Assembly: GCA_036571765.1 (NCBI GenBank)
Contig: BROE01000014.1
Span: 16,896,290 to 16,960,289 of the forward strand
Direction of reading: 5' to 3'
Source: Plecoglossus altivelis
Lineage: Eukaryota > Chordata > Actinopteri > Osmeriformes > Plecoglossidae
Length of the DNA: 64,000 nt
In this document: piece after piece, positions 12,521 to 23,600 of the stretch
Numbering within the stretch: position 1 is the first letter of the stretch
Layout: each line of letters begins with the position of its first letter
The notes under the pieces: generated by a model
Database searches by the model: none
What the model was told of the DNA's origin: nothing
Seen by the model: only the letters and a program-made list of their open reading frames with translations
Program-made: the position numbers and the translations under genes

Positions 12521-15518
12521 CCTCCTCTCTCTCTCTGCCTTCTCTCTCTCTCTCTCCCTTCTCTCTCTCTCTCCCTTCTCTCTCTCTCTCCCTTCTCTCT
12601 CTCTCTCTCTCTTTGTTATAGCTCACAGAGCAGGATATCCTCAGTAACAACGAGGAAAGCGAAGAGTTTCAAGACTTTATCTCCATCTTGGGAGAGACAG
12701 TCAGACTGCAGGGATTCACAGGGTAAATCTGAATCTTTTTCCTGCGAGGTGACGACACACACGAGGCGTCAGACGTTGTCACCTGACCGTCTTCTCTCCT
12801 CTCCCCAGATTCCGAGGAGGTTTGGACGTGTCTCACGACCAGACAGGAAGTCATTCTGCGTTCACTTCCTTCCACGGTAGAGAAGTCATGTTCCACGTGG
12901 CGACCAAGTTGCCTTACACAGACGGAGATCCCCAGCAGGTCAGACGAATGGGACGTCTTTTTAAACGTTAGACATCGTCACTTCCATCTGAAGTGCGGTT
13001 TTGAGGTAGTGAAACCTATCTAACTTCACCATGCAGCTGCAGAGAAAGAGGCATATAGGCAACGACATAGTGGCTCTGGTCTACCAGGAGGGCCAGACCC
13101 CCTTCCTGTCTGACGTCATCACTTCCCACTTCCTCCACTGCTTCCTGGTTGTCCGGAGGGTCCGGAAGGGGGAGGGAGATGACGCAGGGAAGAGAGAAGC
13201 ATTCCAGGTGAGGAAGGTAGAACGAGCACAAGCTCCAGTGTCGACCGCCCACTCTCTCCCTCCTCGCTCTGCTGAAAGGCTTTCATTCAGAGCAGGGCAA
13301 CAGGTTGATGTGTTGTCACTTCCTGCTCTCCAGGTGTCCATAACAGCCAGAGAGGATGTGCCCCCCTTTGGCCCCGCCCTCCCAGATCCACCTGTTTTCA
13401 AAGATGTGAGAAAAACGACCAATCATATCTTATCAAAAAGGAAAGTATAAAGAATAAGAATAAGAAATAAAACTATATCCTCTGTTTGTGTTGCCACATG
13501 TCCTTCAGCGGTCCATCTTACGGGAATTCCTGCTGACTAAGCTGATCAACGCTGAGATCTCCTGCTACAAGGCTGAGCAGTTCAGCAGACTAGAGGTGCA
13601 GAGACCCAACCAAGCACAACTCCTTCATGCACCCAAGTGCTTCAACCTCAAGTGTCTAATTACCTCTGTTCCTTCTCCTCTTCGTTCTTTCGCTCTTCCT
13701 TCTTTTCCTCCCCTTCTTTCGCTCCTCCTCCTTCTCCTCTCCCATCTTTTGCTCCTCCTCCTTCTCCTCTCCCTTCTTTCGCTCCTCCTCCTTCTCCTGT
13801 CCCTTCTTTCGCTCCTCCTCCTTCTCCTCTCCCTTCTTTCACTCCTCCTCCTTCTCCTCTCCCTTCTTTCGCTCCTCCTCCTTCTCCTCTCCCTTCTTTC
13901 GCTCCTCCTCCTTCTCCTCTCCCTTCTTCCGCCCCCGTCCAGCTGCGCACACGGTCCTCTCTCCTGGAGGGGCTGCAGGCGGAGCTCTCCACGCGCTCCC
14001 AGTGCATGATGGGAGTTCCGCCGCTGTCCAGCATCCCAACCTCCGAGGGGTTGAGGGGTGTGTCTGAGGGGAGCGGGGGATTCATAGAGAACTTCAAGGT
14101 GAAGGGGGTCGGGGGGGGGGGGGGGGGGGGTTCAGGTATGAGAACTCTGTTTTGTCCTTTGGTGATCAATTTGACAAAACAACTGACTAGCCACCACTGT
14201 GGCAGGAGACGTGTTTGTTATGACACACTTGCCATGACGTCATATATTTTTTCTCGAACCCTGATTACATCATTGTGCCGTCTAACACATTCTCACCATT
14301 AGTTTCTCCTGTGGCATGATGGTATTTATGTTATATGAGGTCATGATTTACCGTTTGTTCCTGTTCATTTGTAGAGAGCCATCAGAGTTCGCAGTCATTC
14401 TTTCGACACCCTCGGGGTACCTAAAAAGATCGGAGGAGTAGTGACTCAGAAACCAAAGGTATTGTAGCCCTCCTTTATCTACATCTGTACCTCCTTTATC
14501 TACATCTTTACCTCCTTTATCTACTTTACCTCCTTTATCTACATCTTTACCTCCTTTATCTACATCTTTACCTCCTTTATCTACATCTGTACCTCCTTTA
14601 TCTACATCTGTGCCTCCTTTATCTATATCTGTACCTCCTTTATTTACATCTGTACCTCCTTTATCTACATCTGTACCTCCTTTATCTACATCTGTACCTC
14701 CTTTAGCTACTTTATCTACATCTTTACCTCCTTTACCTCCTTTATCTACATCTGTACCTTCTTTATCTACATCTGTACTTCCTTTATCTACATTGTTACC
14801 TTCTTTATCTACATCTGTACCTCCTTTATCTACATCTGTACCTCCTTTATCTACATCTGTACCTCCTTTAACTACATCTGTACCTCCTTTAACTACATCT
14901 GTACCTCCTTTATCTACATCTGTACCTCCTTCATCTACATCAGGGGTCTCCAATCCTGGTCCTCGAGGGCCGCTGTCCTGAAGGTTTTCAGTGTTTCCCT
15001 GCTCCAGCACACCTGAGTCTAATAAAGGGTCATTATGAAGCTTCCACAGAGCTTGGTAATGGCTCATTCATTAGAATCAGGTGTGCTGGAGGAGGGAAAC
15101 ATCTAAAACCTTCAGGACAGCGGCCCTCGAGGACCAGGATTGGAGACCCCTGATGTACATTGTTACCTTCTTAATCTAAACGACAAACTGTCATCTCTTT
15201 GTGTTTTATTGGTTCAAAACTGAGCGTATCACTCCTTGACTTTCTTCCAGAACGCCTACGTTACAGAAAAAGATGAAGACAGGTAAGTTACACAAGGTCC
15301 TGAAAGTCGTATATATTTAACTTCGGTCAGACACACAAATGTCAAGTCCAAAAGACACAGAGAAAAAAGAGTTTTTTTCTGACCTTTCAGTAAGAAATAA
15401 GCTTCCTCCTTTTTTGCCTTTCAGCGAGCACAAGACACCAGGACACACGTTTCCTCTCGTAGACGGTCTTGGTTCTGAGGGCAAAGATCAGACGCTTCCA
15501 ACTCAGGAGGAAATCTAG
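10532..15518 (+). CDS. Rap GTPase-activating protein, Rap1GAP-like, with GoLoco motif
   Basis: It should stimulate GTP hydrolysis on Rap1 (known for the family). Exons: 10532-10675, 10798-10845, 11204-11386, 11539-11636, 11791-11818, 11917-11970, 12173-12256, 12622-12722, 12809-12938, 13037-13207, 13334-13405, 13509-13595, 13943-14098, 14375-14458, 15251-15282 and 15425-15518. Phases close at 1566 nt (521 aa). Residues ~35-64 form a GoLoco motif (ELFEIIEKLQ, RLDEQRC). The RapGAP domain includes FDEHRVSPNFKFG, KLPYTDGD and KRHIGNDIVALVY; the Asn in HIGND matches the catalytic Asn thumb of Rap1GAP. Human RAP1GAP is about 660 aa, so the Ser-rich tail is short. The family segment around DYIPYP is not found between exons 2 and 3, and the region after VIL is also shorter. 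The first exon is the weakest: 5' of VTELFEI the sequence is hydrophobic and unlike RAP1GAP, so the true start may be upstream. Paralogue identity (1, 2 or a fish-specific copy) is open. Confidence 0.85.
13674..13942. repeat. 30-bp pyrimidine minisatellite ending at a splice acceptor
   Basis: Units like CTTTCGCTCCTCCTCCTTCT are repeated about 8 times and end at the acceptor GTCCAG before the exon at 13943. There is no AG dinucleotide inside the array. It sits in the Rap1GAP-like gene. Confidence 0.9.
14461..14940. repeat. 21-bp minisatellite in a Rap1GAP-like intron
   Basis: The unit CCTCCTTTATCTACATCTGT(A) recurs over 480 bases with slips. The minus-strand reading (GGTDVDK repeats) is only an effect of the period being a multiple of three. 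A hAT MITE is inserted at its right end. Confidence 0.95.
14941..15152. mobile_element. hAT-type MITE / foldback element with terminal inverted repeats
   Basis: A 212-bp near-palindrome begins CAGGGGTCTCCAATCCTGGT and ends with its inverse ACCAGGATTGGAGACCCCTG. The arms are about 85 bp around a ~45-bp loop. It is flanked by ATCTACAT on the left and ATGTACAT on the right, an 8-bp target duplication with one mismatch. The CAGGGGTC terminus and 8-bp duplication are hAT features. No transposase is present, so it is non-autonomous. A related copy is at 53627-53780. Confidence 0.85.
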
Positions 15519-16203
15519 ACACATACGACTTCCGAACATGACGATGTTACTATATAATCCCCGGTGGATGTTATCAATGTAAAAAAACTTGTGTGTAAAT
15601 AGGATCAGTGTATAGTAAAAGAGTTTACGCAGATAAGAATAAGACTGTTTTGTGATGACAGTTATAAGAGTTATAAAACCTCTGATGCTATTCAGTGGAG
15701 ATGAATGTACGTTTGATCAAAAATAAACGAATGCTATTGTTCCAAGGACATTAATGGCATACCCACTTGTGTCATAAACTATCAAACGCGACTTTTGTGC
15801 TTCATGTTATATTTAAATTCAAATCATGAAGTTCCACTCCATACCACTGGATGGCAGTGTCTGCTAGCTTGTGAGAGGCGTCTTCCCAATCAAACAGAAG
15901 ACGATCATTTGCAAAAGTAAGCTGTAAAAACTACGCTTTGTTGTGACGAGTAAAGGGGTAAAAGTACACTTGTCTCTTAAAATGCCATAGGTAGACGTTT
16001 TGTGAGCGTGATTGTGTTTTTAACCTTGCATTTGCTTCTGCGATCGTGGTAAGTCATAGTTAAACTTTGACATAGTTTTTTGACAGCTCGAGGGACCAAA
16101 GGTAAATCACGTATCTTTTGGTTATTTGATTTAGCTGATGTCATGTTAATACAGTTTAACATTCAGTTGTTGACAAAGGTAACCGCACTTCTATCACCTC
16201 AAG
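15519..16203. other. 3' UTR of the Rap1GAP-like gene and short intergenic gap to gstk1
   Basis: An AATAAA at 15722-15727, about 200 bases after the stop codon, is a good polyadenylation signal candidate. The rest is AT-rich unique sequence that should hold the gstk1 promoter and 5' UTR. Nothing else was recognised. Confidence 0.6.
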
Positions 16204-17912
16204 ATGTCGGGTTCCAAGAAAGTCATCGAGCTATTCTATGATGTGGTGTCTCCCTATTCCTGGCTAGGATTCGAGGTTAGTAGCCAAATAGAAAACTAAA
16301 TAAAGTGACTTGAGGAATAGATTCATGTGCATAAAGCGTTGTTTTTGACATGTTTGTAGGTCATGTGTCGCTATCGAAATGTTTGGAACATCGAGCTCAA
16401 ATTACGTCCTGCTTATTTGGGAGGTGTCATGCACGAGTCAGGTAGAACTATGACAATAAACCGTGCCAACATCACGCAGAGAAAATGTAATGTAAATTTG
16501 TAAACGTGTTCATTTGTTTTCGTTTATATTCTAGGCAACAAACCTCCTGGTCTAGTGCCGAACAAGTTCAAATACATGACGAAAGACCTTCAACGTCTTT
16601 CCAATTATTTTGACGTTCCCATCAGCTCCCCTGGCGACCCTTTTGAGGCCATGTTCGAAAAAGGTATACTTATACCGCTCAGGTTATCTTCACCGGAGCA
16701 CCCCCTTGGTCTACGGTATACGCCTGTGGAACCGTTACGTCACGTCCCCCCTGTAACATTTGGCAGGTTCCCTGCGCGCCATGCGGTTTGTGGCGGCCGT
16801 GCAGGAAAGGGAGGTGGGGGGAGACAAGCAGGTGGAGAAGGTGTCTCGCGAACTGTGGAGGAGAATCTGGAGCGAGGACAAAGACATAACCTTGCCCGCA
16901 TCTCTGTCTGAGGTACAAGGAAACGCTCGATTCCACAGGCGATGTTCACATCATTTCAAGCGTCACTTAAAAATATTTTTAAAAAACACGAATTTGATTT
17001 ACGGTAAATGGGTTGAAATGCATCGGTTTGTCGTTTGTTGTGTCACGAGAAGAGGCTCCTCTATTAGTTTTGTGTTTATCCCGTGTGACATTCCGTTCAG
17101 GCAGCCGTGAAGGCGGGGATATTGCCCAGTGAGATTGAAGACCTGCTGAAACTCTCGCAGTCTCAGCAAATCAAAGACAAGCTGAAGAACACCACAGAGG
17201 ACGCCATGAAATATGGGGTCAGTGACCCTGTTCCCTTTGCCCTTATCCTCGTTTCGACAAATGAAGCTCATATATGACATATTAAACCCTTGGATTTATC
17301 CTGTTTACTACAACCTGACTAATTGTATAATCTCTGTCCCTCCCTCCCTCCCTCCCACCTTCTCTCCCTCCCTCCCACCTTCCCTCCCTCCCACCTTCCC
17401 TCCCTCCCAGGCGTTTGGTTTCCCCATGGCCGTGTGTCATGTCAATGGAAAGGCGGAAGCCTTTTTCGGCTCAGACAGATTTGAGCTCATGGCCCACTGC
17501 ATTGGTGAGATCGCCATCTTCTTTTCACTGCCGTATCAACGACCTCTGCAAGCTCACTGCTGCTTGCCATCAAATCGTACTGTCAATAATTAGACATAAA
17601 GTGTAATTACAGAATAGATTGTTTGGAGTAAAATCATAAATATCAGTGTATCATGTCATACCACATTTGCCTGTAACAAATGTGGAATAAGCTTATCTGC
17701 GAATGAGTCAAAAACGTTGTTATGCAAGACAGGTGCTCGTTACAGCAATTCATCTTAATAGTTCATGAACATCTTAGACTGGTGTGTCTTCCTCTGCTGT
17801 CATCCACACATCAGCCAATTACAATCCAGCACGCTGAAATCATTTCAATCTCTGTGTTCCAGGAGAGAAGTGGGAGGGGCCAAAGCCTCCTAAAGCGGCT
17901 GCCAAATTGTGA
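16204..17912 (+). CDS. gstk1: Glutathione S-transferase kappa 1
   Basis: Thioredoxin-fold GST of the DsbA-like kappa class, found in mitochondria and peroxisomes; it conjugates glutathione. Exons: 16204-16275, 16360-16441, 16535-16663, 16767-16912, 17101-17217, 17411-17504 and 17863-17912. The total is 690 nt, 229 aa (human 226 aa), and every phase agrees. The N-terminus ELFYDVVSPYSWLGFE carries the active-site Ser of the kappa class (SPYSW). Other class landmarks are LRPAYLGGV, FDVPISSP and GAFGFPMAV (cis-Pro loop), followed by FFGSDRFELMA. The C-terminus AAAKL is a type 1 peroxisomal targeting signal, like the ARL of human GSTK1. A polyadenylation signal AATAAA follows at 18065. It lies between the Rap1GAP-like gene and styk1-like gene, all on the plus strand. 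Confidence 0.97.
17337..17410. repeat. CCTCCCTCCCACCTT repeat forming the acceptor tract of gstk1 exon 6
   Basis: CCTCCCTCCCACCTTCCCTC-type units run without an AG up to the acceptor CCCAG before 17411. Confidence 0.85.
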
Positions 17913-18902
17913 CGTCGCCATGGCGCTTCCAGAACGCTGTCTCCTACAGACATCCTCACGCGCCAGATATGGAGACTGGATCATGTGGGCAAACAATACA
18001 AACACACAGTTATCTGGAGTTTGCATCTAAATCACTCAGCGCGTGCCTCAGCTTGATCTACGTGAATAAACACTGTAAATATTGTACATCTTGTACAGTT
18101 TGTCAGACTCTTATCATTCCAAACCATGAATTCACATACGTGTCGATTATCCAGACTTGACGTCTGTGTCAAAAACGCGAATGCGGGAGCTTGGTGTTTT
18201 GATAGTACAAGGAAAGCTATTGGGAGTTGGCGGCCATGTAGAACTAAAGAAGCGATCTGATTGGTCCAGACAAATGAGAGCGAGATGACAGAGATGAAGT
18301 GGTAAGACCCGTTTAGCAGCTTAGACAAAAGGAGCGAGCAGAGAGAATGCAAGCAGACGAGCTGAACCACTTGGAGAGATCATTAGGGGCGGATAGTAGA
18401 CCCACGTGCCCACATTGGACACATGACCCTCCTAGTAAAGTTCGCTTGAAACAGAGGTGTGGGAAAACCTGATGGGAATGGGTGGAGGGGTTGTGTGTGG
18501 GGCGGGGGGGGGGGGGGGGGGGGGGGGGGGCGGAGGACACAGGTGAAGAGGGTGGAGTTAAACCCTAGACAAACAAAGCAGCACAACACTGTAAAGCTGC
18601 CAAGCCTGGACAACCATCGGAGGGAAGAGAGAGACAGGATGAAGGTGTGACACGGGCTCGTTCGGCCGGAGAGAGGGATGATCGCAGGGTTTCACAGGAC
18701 ATAGGAGACAAAAGGGGGTCTGCTGGCTGAAGGTTCGACTGAATCTGAAGTGAAGTGTCACTCGCTTGACATCATCAACTGACAGGTGGGTTTACTGTGC
18801 ACTGATGGAGTGTCTATCTAATCACACGTCCACAGAATTTGTACTCTCATGGACGCAAATCAGATAAATATACAGTATACAGACAAGTCTGTGTGAGTGC
18901 GT

Positions 18903-18936
<34 letters not shown>

Positions 18937-19939
18937 GTGAGCGTTCAAGGGGCTAAACGTTTGTGCCTGTGTGTTTGCTTGTGAGGGAGTGACAATGGCT
19001 CACCTGCTAAAACTATGTAGATGGACAGGTTGAGAGATCCGAGCTCAGACGAAAGCAGATCCTTATATTCAAAGTGTTTTCTGTGCTTACCAGCTCACGG
19101 CTGCGGGTGGTGTGCACACCCCCTCATGGTTCAGGCTGACACGTGATTTTAAGTCAGGACCTTTTGATTTCACCTGGTTGGGAGCAGCAGAAGGCAGCAT
19201 TAGATGGCGTGACACACTGAGTATGAGACTGAATATCACACATTGTACAGTATGGAGCTCCGAGACACAGTAGGGTGTGCCCTTTTGTTGTGGAACAAGT
19301 AATGTCATATCAGGTTTCATCAATTTCTGGAATAACCTGTCACAGGACCTGTGGTGTGAGAGAGTTAGGGGGGAGGGAGGGGAGGGGGGGGTTGATGTCC
19401 AAAATAGTTGTTACCCCTGAAGAAAGACATGGTATACCACCGGAGTAGGGAGATTTCCAAATGTTTGAAGATGTGGATCAGTGTTGTTCTCAGTTACACC
19501 TACAGTATCTGTCTCTCCAGACACACCACCTAATACTGACCACACCAGCTCGTGTTATCATTCACACGAGCTGGTGTGGTCATTTAGATGGCGGCTTAAG
19601 GTTGCAACAGTACACCAAAACCCCCACCAAAACAGCCCCACGATAACAGCTTGCTGCATTTGTTTTCGACGGTCGTTCATGGTGCTCGTACTGATCATCC
19701 GAGGAACCGACTGGGACCTCGTGGGAGTCCCCCTAGCGAGCTCCCCATCCCTGGACACCTTGTGTCTCATGTTATGAGCTAACGTTAGTTCGCTGGGGTA
19801 GAAATCAGGACAACAACTTGAAGAGGGAGGGGAGGAGCAGGTGGCGTGCAGGATGTGTATCCTGGTGGCACGCCCCTTGCAGAGCAGCCTCTCTGTGTTC
19901 ATGGGGTTTCACCTAACATGCTCTGATTCTTCTGCTAGG
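17913..19939. other. gstk1 3' UTR and intergenic region before the styk1-like gene
   Basis: AATAAA at 18065-18070 is the likely gstk1 polyadenylation signal. No coding exon is recognised. A poly-G run lies near 18500-18530, a (TG)n run at about 18895-18935, and a perfect hairpin at 19537-19582. The styk1-like promoter or 5' UTR should be at the right end. Confidence 0.55.
19537..19582. repeat. Perfect 19-bp inverted repeat with 8-nt loop
   Basis: Arm TGACCACACCAGCTCGTGT (19537-19555), loop TATCATTC, then its exact reverse complement ACACGAGCTGGTGTGGTCA (19564-19582). It is about 360 bases before the styk1-like start codon. No transposon context was seen. Confidence 0.9.
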
Positions 19940-20584
19940 ATGTCGTCGTCATTGTCACAGTCCGATTCCCTCTGCCAGCCTGGAAACACAATATGTGGTA
20001 TGAAAGAGAAATGCGTGCACACACATGCATATACACACATATATATATACACACACACACACATACACCTACACACACACATGTGCACACACACACATAC
20101 ACAACCACACACATATGCACACACACACATACACAAACATACACACTTACACAACCACACACACCTACACACATACACACCCACCTACCCGCACCAACAA
20201 ACAGACGTATTTAGTTGTAACTTCCTGAAACCAGACACCTGAGGATAGTGTATGCAGCTCCTTGACGTGTGTGTCTGTCTTCCTTTTCCCCGCAGAGGTC
20301 CGTGTGTACGAGCAGGAAGTGATCATCGTGCCAGTGCTTTTGCTGGCCAGCTTCCTGGTCACTCTGATCTTCATCCTGCTGCTCCGCTACTGCCCAGAGA
20401 AGGTGGACCGCCTCAAGCCACAGGCATCCAGGAACGCCGGGCGCCCCTACCGCAACAGGAGGGTCCTTCAAGGGATCGACGGTGAGGAGGGTGTTGTAGA
20501 TGCTGTGTGTGTGTGTGTGTGTGTGTGGAGGGTGTTGTAGATCCTGTGTGTGTGTGTGTGTGTGTGTGGTGGGTGTTGTAGATG

Positions 20585-20616
<32 letters not shown>

Positions 20617-23600
20617 TGGGTGTGTGTGTGGTGGGTGTTGTAGATGCTGTGTGCGTGTGTGTGTGTGGTGGGTGTGTGTGTGGTGGGTGTTGTAGATGCT
20701 GTGTGTGTGTGCGCGTGTGTGGTGGGTGTCGTAGATGCTGTGTGTGTATGTGTGTGTGTGTTGGGTGTCATGGATGTTGTGTTTGTGTGTATGTGCGTGG
20801 TGGATATCACGGATGTTGTGTGTGTATGTGTGTGTGTTGGGTGTCATGGATGTTGTGTGTGTATGTCTGTGGTGGATATCACGGATGGTGTGTCTTTGTA
20901 TGCCAGTATCTAGTTTAACCGTAGATCTAAAAGATGGATGTGCGTTCCAACTGAGAGCCATTTAATACTTATCAGTATCTGTGTTTGCCAAAGACCAAGC
21001 TGCTAAGGTAACAGCAGTAGGACAAGTTACTATAGTAACCCCGCCGTTCCCTGTTCTCCCTTGTCCACTCTGTGTTTGGTTTCCATAGCTCCCCCAGGAC
21101 TCAACCCTCTGGAGCATGAGAGCATCGCGTTGGACATCCCCAACTCCTACTCCACCTTCCCCCTTCGCTCCACCCCCAGCCTCCACTCCTCCAGAACCCT
21201 CGCTGTCCCAGTAGGGGCTCCGACCCTGCCCCCCAGCCCCCCGCCCCAGACCTCCACCAGCTACACCCGTACCACACAGCCCCGTGAGCTGCCTCGCCAA
21301 AGACTACCTGAGTCCTTTAACCTGGTCAGCACCTTACCTGCTGCCTTCTCCCTGCACACCGACTCCGTGGTGACCCTCTGCAGGGCCCGCATGGAACACA
21401 GGAACGTGGTTCTCCGCGTTCTCAACGGTAAGCGGGGGAACATGATCAACCGATGCGTGGCCGTCTGTACAAGAGGCATGGTGGAGGGTTTCACGGAGGG
21501 TCGTAGAACTGCGCCTCGACCTCAACTAAACCCTCAAGGAAGATCTTCTATTAGACCTCGTCAGAAGGATGCTCTGAAACAGGAACGATCCAGTTTAGGA
21601 GTGAGGAGGGGCGTCGGCGTGTTTAGTGGGCGTGTGACTGCTGTTGCCATCGGATGCTGTTTCACGTGTAAAATGTGTTCATACGAAATGTTTGCGTTTA
21701 AACTTTCCTTCATGAAACCCCCTCCAATCCTTTTCAAACCTTCAGAAACATAATCAGAACGTTTCGTCTTTGAACCATAGTTTTATTGTTCATGTGGTTC
21801 AAATTTCAAATTGACCTCCTCTCCCTCACTTCCTCCTCTTCTTCTTCTTCTTCAGATTCTGCCAGCGCCTCTGAGAGACAGAACTTCCTGGGTTTTGCCT
21901 CCTTCCTGGCCCAGCTGGGGCCACACCCCTTCCTGCCAGAGCTTCTGGGCGTGGTCTCTCTGCGAGCGCCCTTGGTTACCGTCGTCGAGGAGCTCGAGAA
22001 CAGAGACCTGCTCAGCTTCCTGTGGAGGTGTAGGCAGGTAAGGATGCGGAACGAACTACAACACCCAAGATGAATGAAGAACTACAACACCCAAGATTAA
22101 TTAAGAATTACGAAACCTAATATTGAATGAAGGTAGTGAACCTTCACAGTGTTAAAACCACGGTGAGACTTGGTTTCAAATCCTGTATGTGTGTGTGTGT
22201 GCGCGCGCGTGTGTGTGTCAGGAAAACGCAGGCGGACAGCCTTCTTGCGAGATAACAGAGAGACGCATCTTCACTATGGCGACGCAAGTGGCCTCGGCTC
22301 TGGTTAGTATCGACAGCGAACTTGACTTTCAAACGCAGCCAAACGTTCACAGAAGGTTCTAGTCCAGTCTGTGATCTCCAGTCTACATGGTTGTCTTCGA
22401 GGTCTTCCTCTATCTACCTCCTCCCTCTTCATAACATCTGATGTTGGATAGATTCAAACATGAGGCTCTTCGCCTCTCCTCTCCTATTGGTCTAGTGACT
22501 ACAGTGCGGATTCCGTGAGTGGGAGGAGCCAAGGAGAAGCTCACTTCCTGTGATCGCTAAACGTACGAATTCTCTTCCGTGATTCGTTCACAGGAGTTTC
22601 TCCACAGCCGAGACCTTCTCCATGGCAACGTCCGTGCTCGAAGCGTACTAGTCAGCCGGGAGATGACAGCCAAGCTGTGGGGTCTGAATGGGGTCTACAC
22701 CAGGAAGAACCAGGGAGCCAATCACAGGGAGGAACCCGGCATGAAGAAATGGCAGGCACCAGAGCTATTGGTCAAGAGACCTGCCAGTCAAAAAAGTGAC
22801 GTGTGAGTTTTAGGAGTTTAGCTAGCATAGTTTGTTAATGTAAATACACCGTTTCAGACAAATGTCATCATACAAATACAAACCTTGCAAGGTGCCCCTC
22901 CCTCCCATCCTGACCCTCCCTCCCACCCTGCTCCTCCCTCCCATCCTGACCCTCCCTCCCACCCTGCTCCTCCCTCCCACCCTGCTTCTCCCTCCACCCG
23001 GCCCCTCCCCCTTCCGTGTCTCTACCTCCCTCCCACCCTCGCTCCTCCCTCCCACCCTCCACCTTCTGCCTCCATCCTGCCTCCCTCCCTCCATCCTGCC
23101 TCCATCCTGCCCTCCCCACCCCTCTGCTCTCTCCCTCTCCATCCTGCCCTTCTCCCCCCTGACCGCCCCTCCCTCCCTGCCCCCATAGCCCTCTTCTACT
23201 CCAATCCTGCCCCCCTCCCGCCCCCCCCTCCCTGCCCCTGCCCCCCCCTCCCTGCCCCCTTGGCCCATACGCCCCCCCCCCCCCCATCTTCATTGGCCGT
23301 CTGTACAAGAGCATGTGGAGGTTTCACGAGGGTCGTAGAACTGGCCTCGAACCTCAACTAAACCCTCAAAAGGAAGTCTTCTTTAGACCTCTCAAGGATG
23401 CTCTGAAACAGGAACGATCCAGTTTAGGAGTGAGGAGGGGCGTCGGCGTGTTTAGTGGGCGTGTGACTGCTGTTGCCATCGGATGCTGTTTCACGTGTAA
23501 AATGTGTTCATACGAAATGTTTGCGTTTAAACTTTCCTTCATGAAACCCCCTCCAATCCTTTTCAAACCTTCAGAAACATAATCAGAACGTTTCGTCTTT

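Noticed and set aside
14348..15067. 239-aa minus-strand frame with GGTDVDK repeats
   Set aside because: It is the 21-bp minisatellite plus MITE read in an open frame, in the intron of a well-supported plus-strand gene.
20211..20961. Minus-strand frames rich in HTHTHT
   Set aside because: Antisense of the TG minisatellite in styk1-like intron 2.
22885..23361. Pro-rich frames in the C-rich arrays (22885-23361 and 24684-25628)
   Set aside because: They arise from CCTCCCTCCCACCCTGCT repeats in a styk1-like intron.
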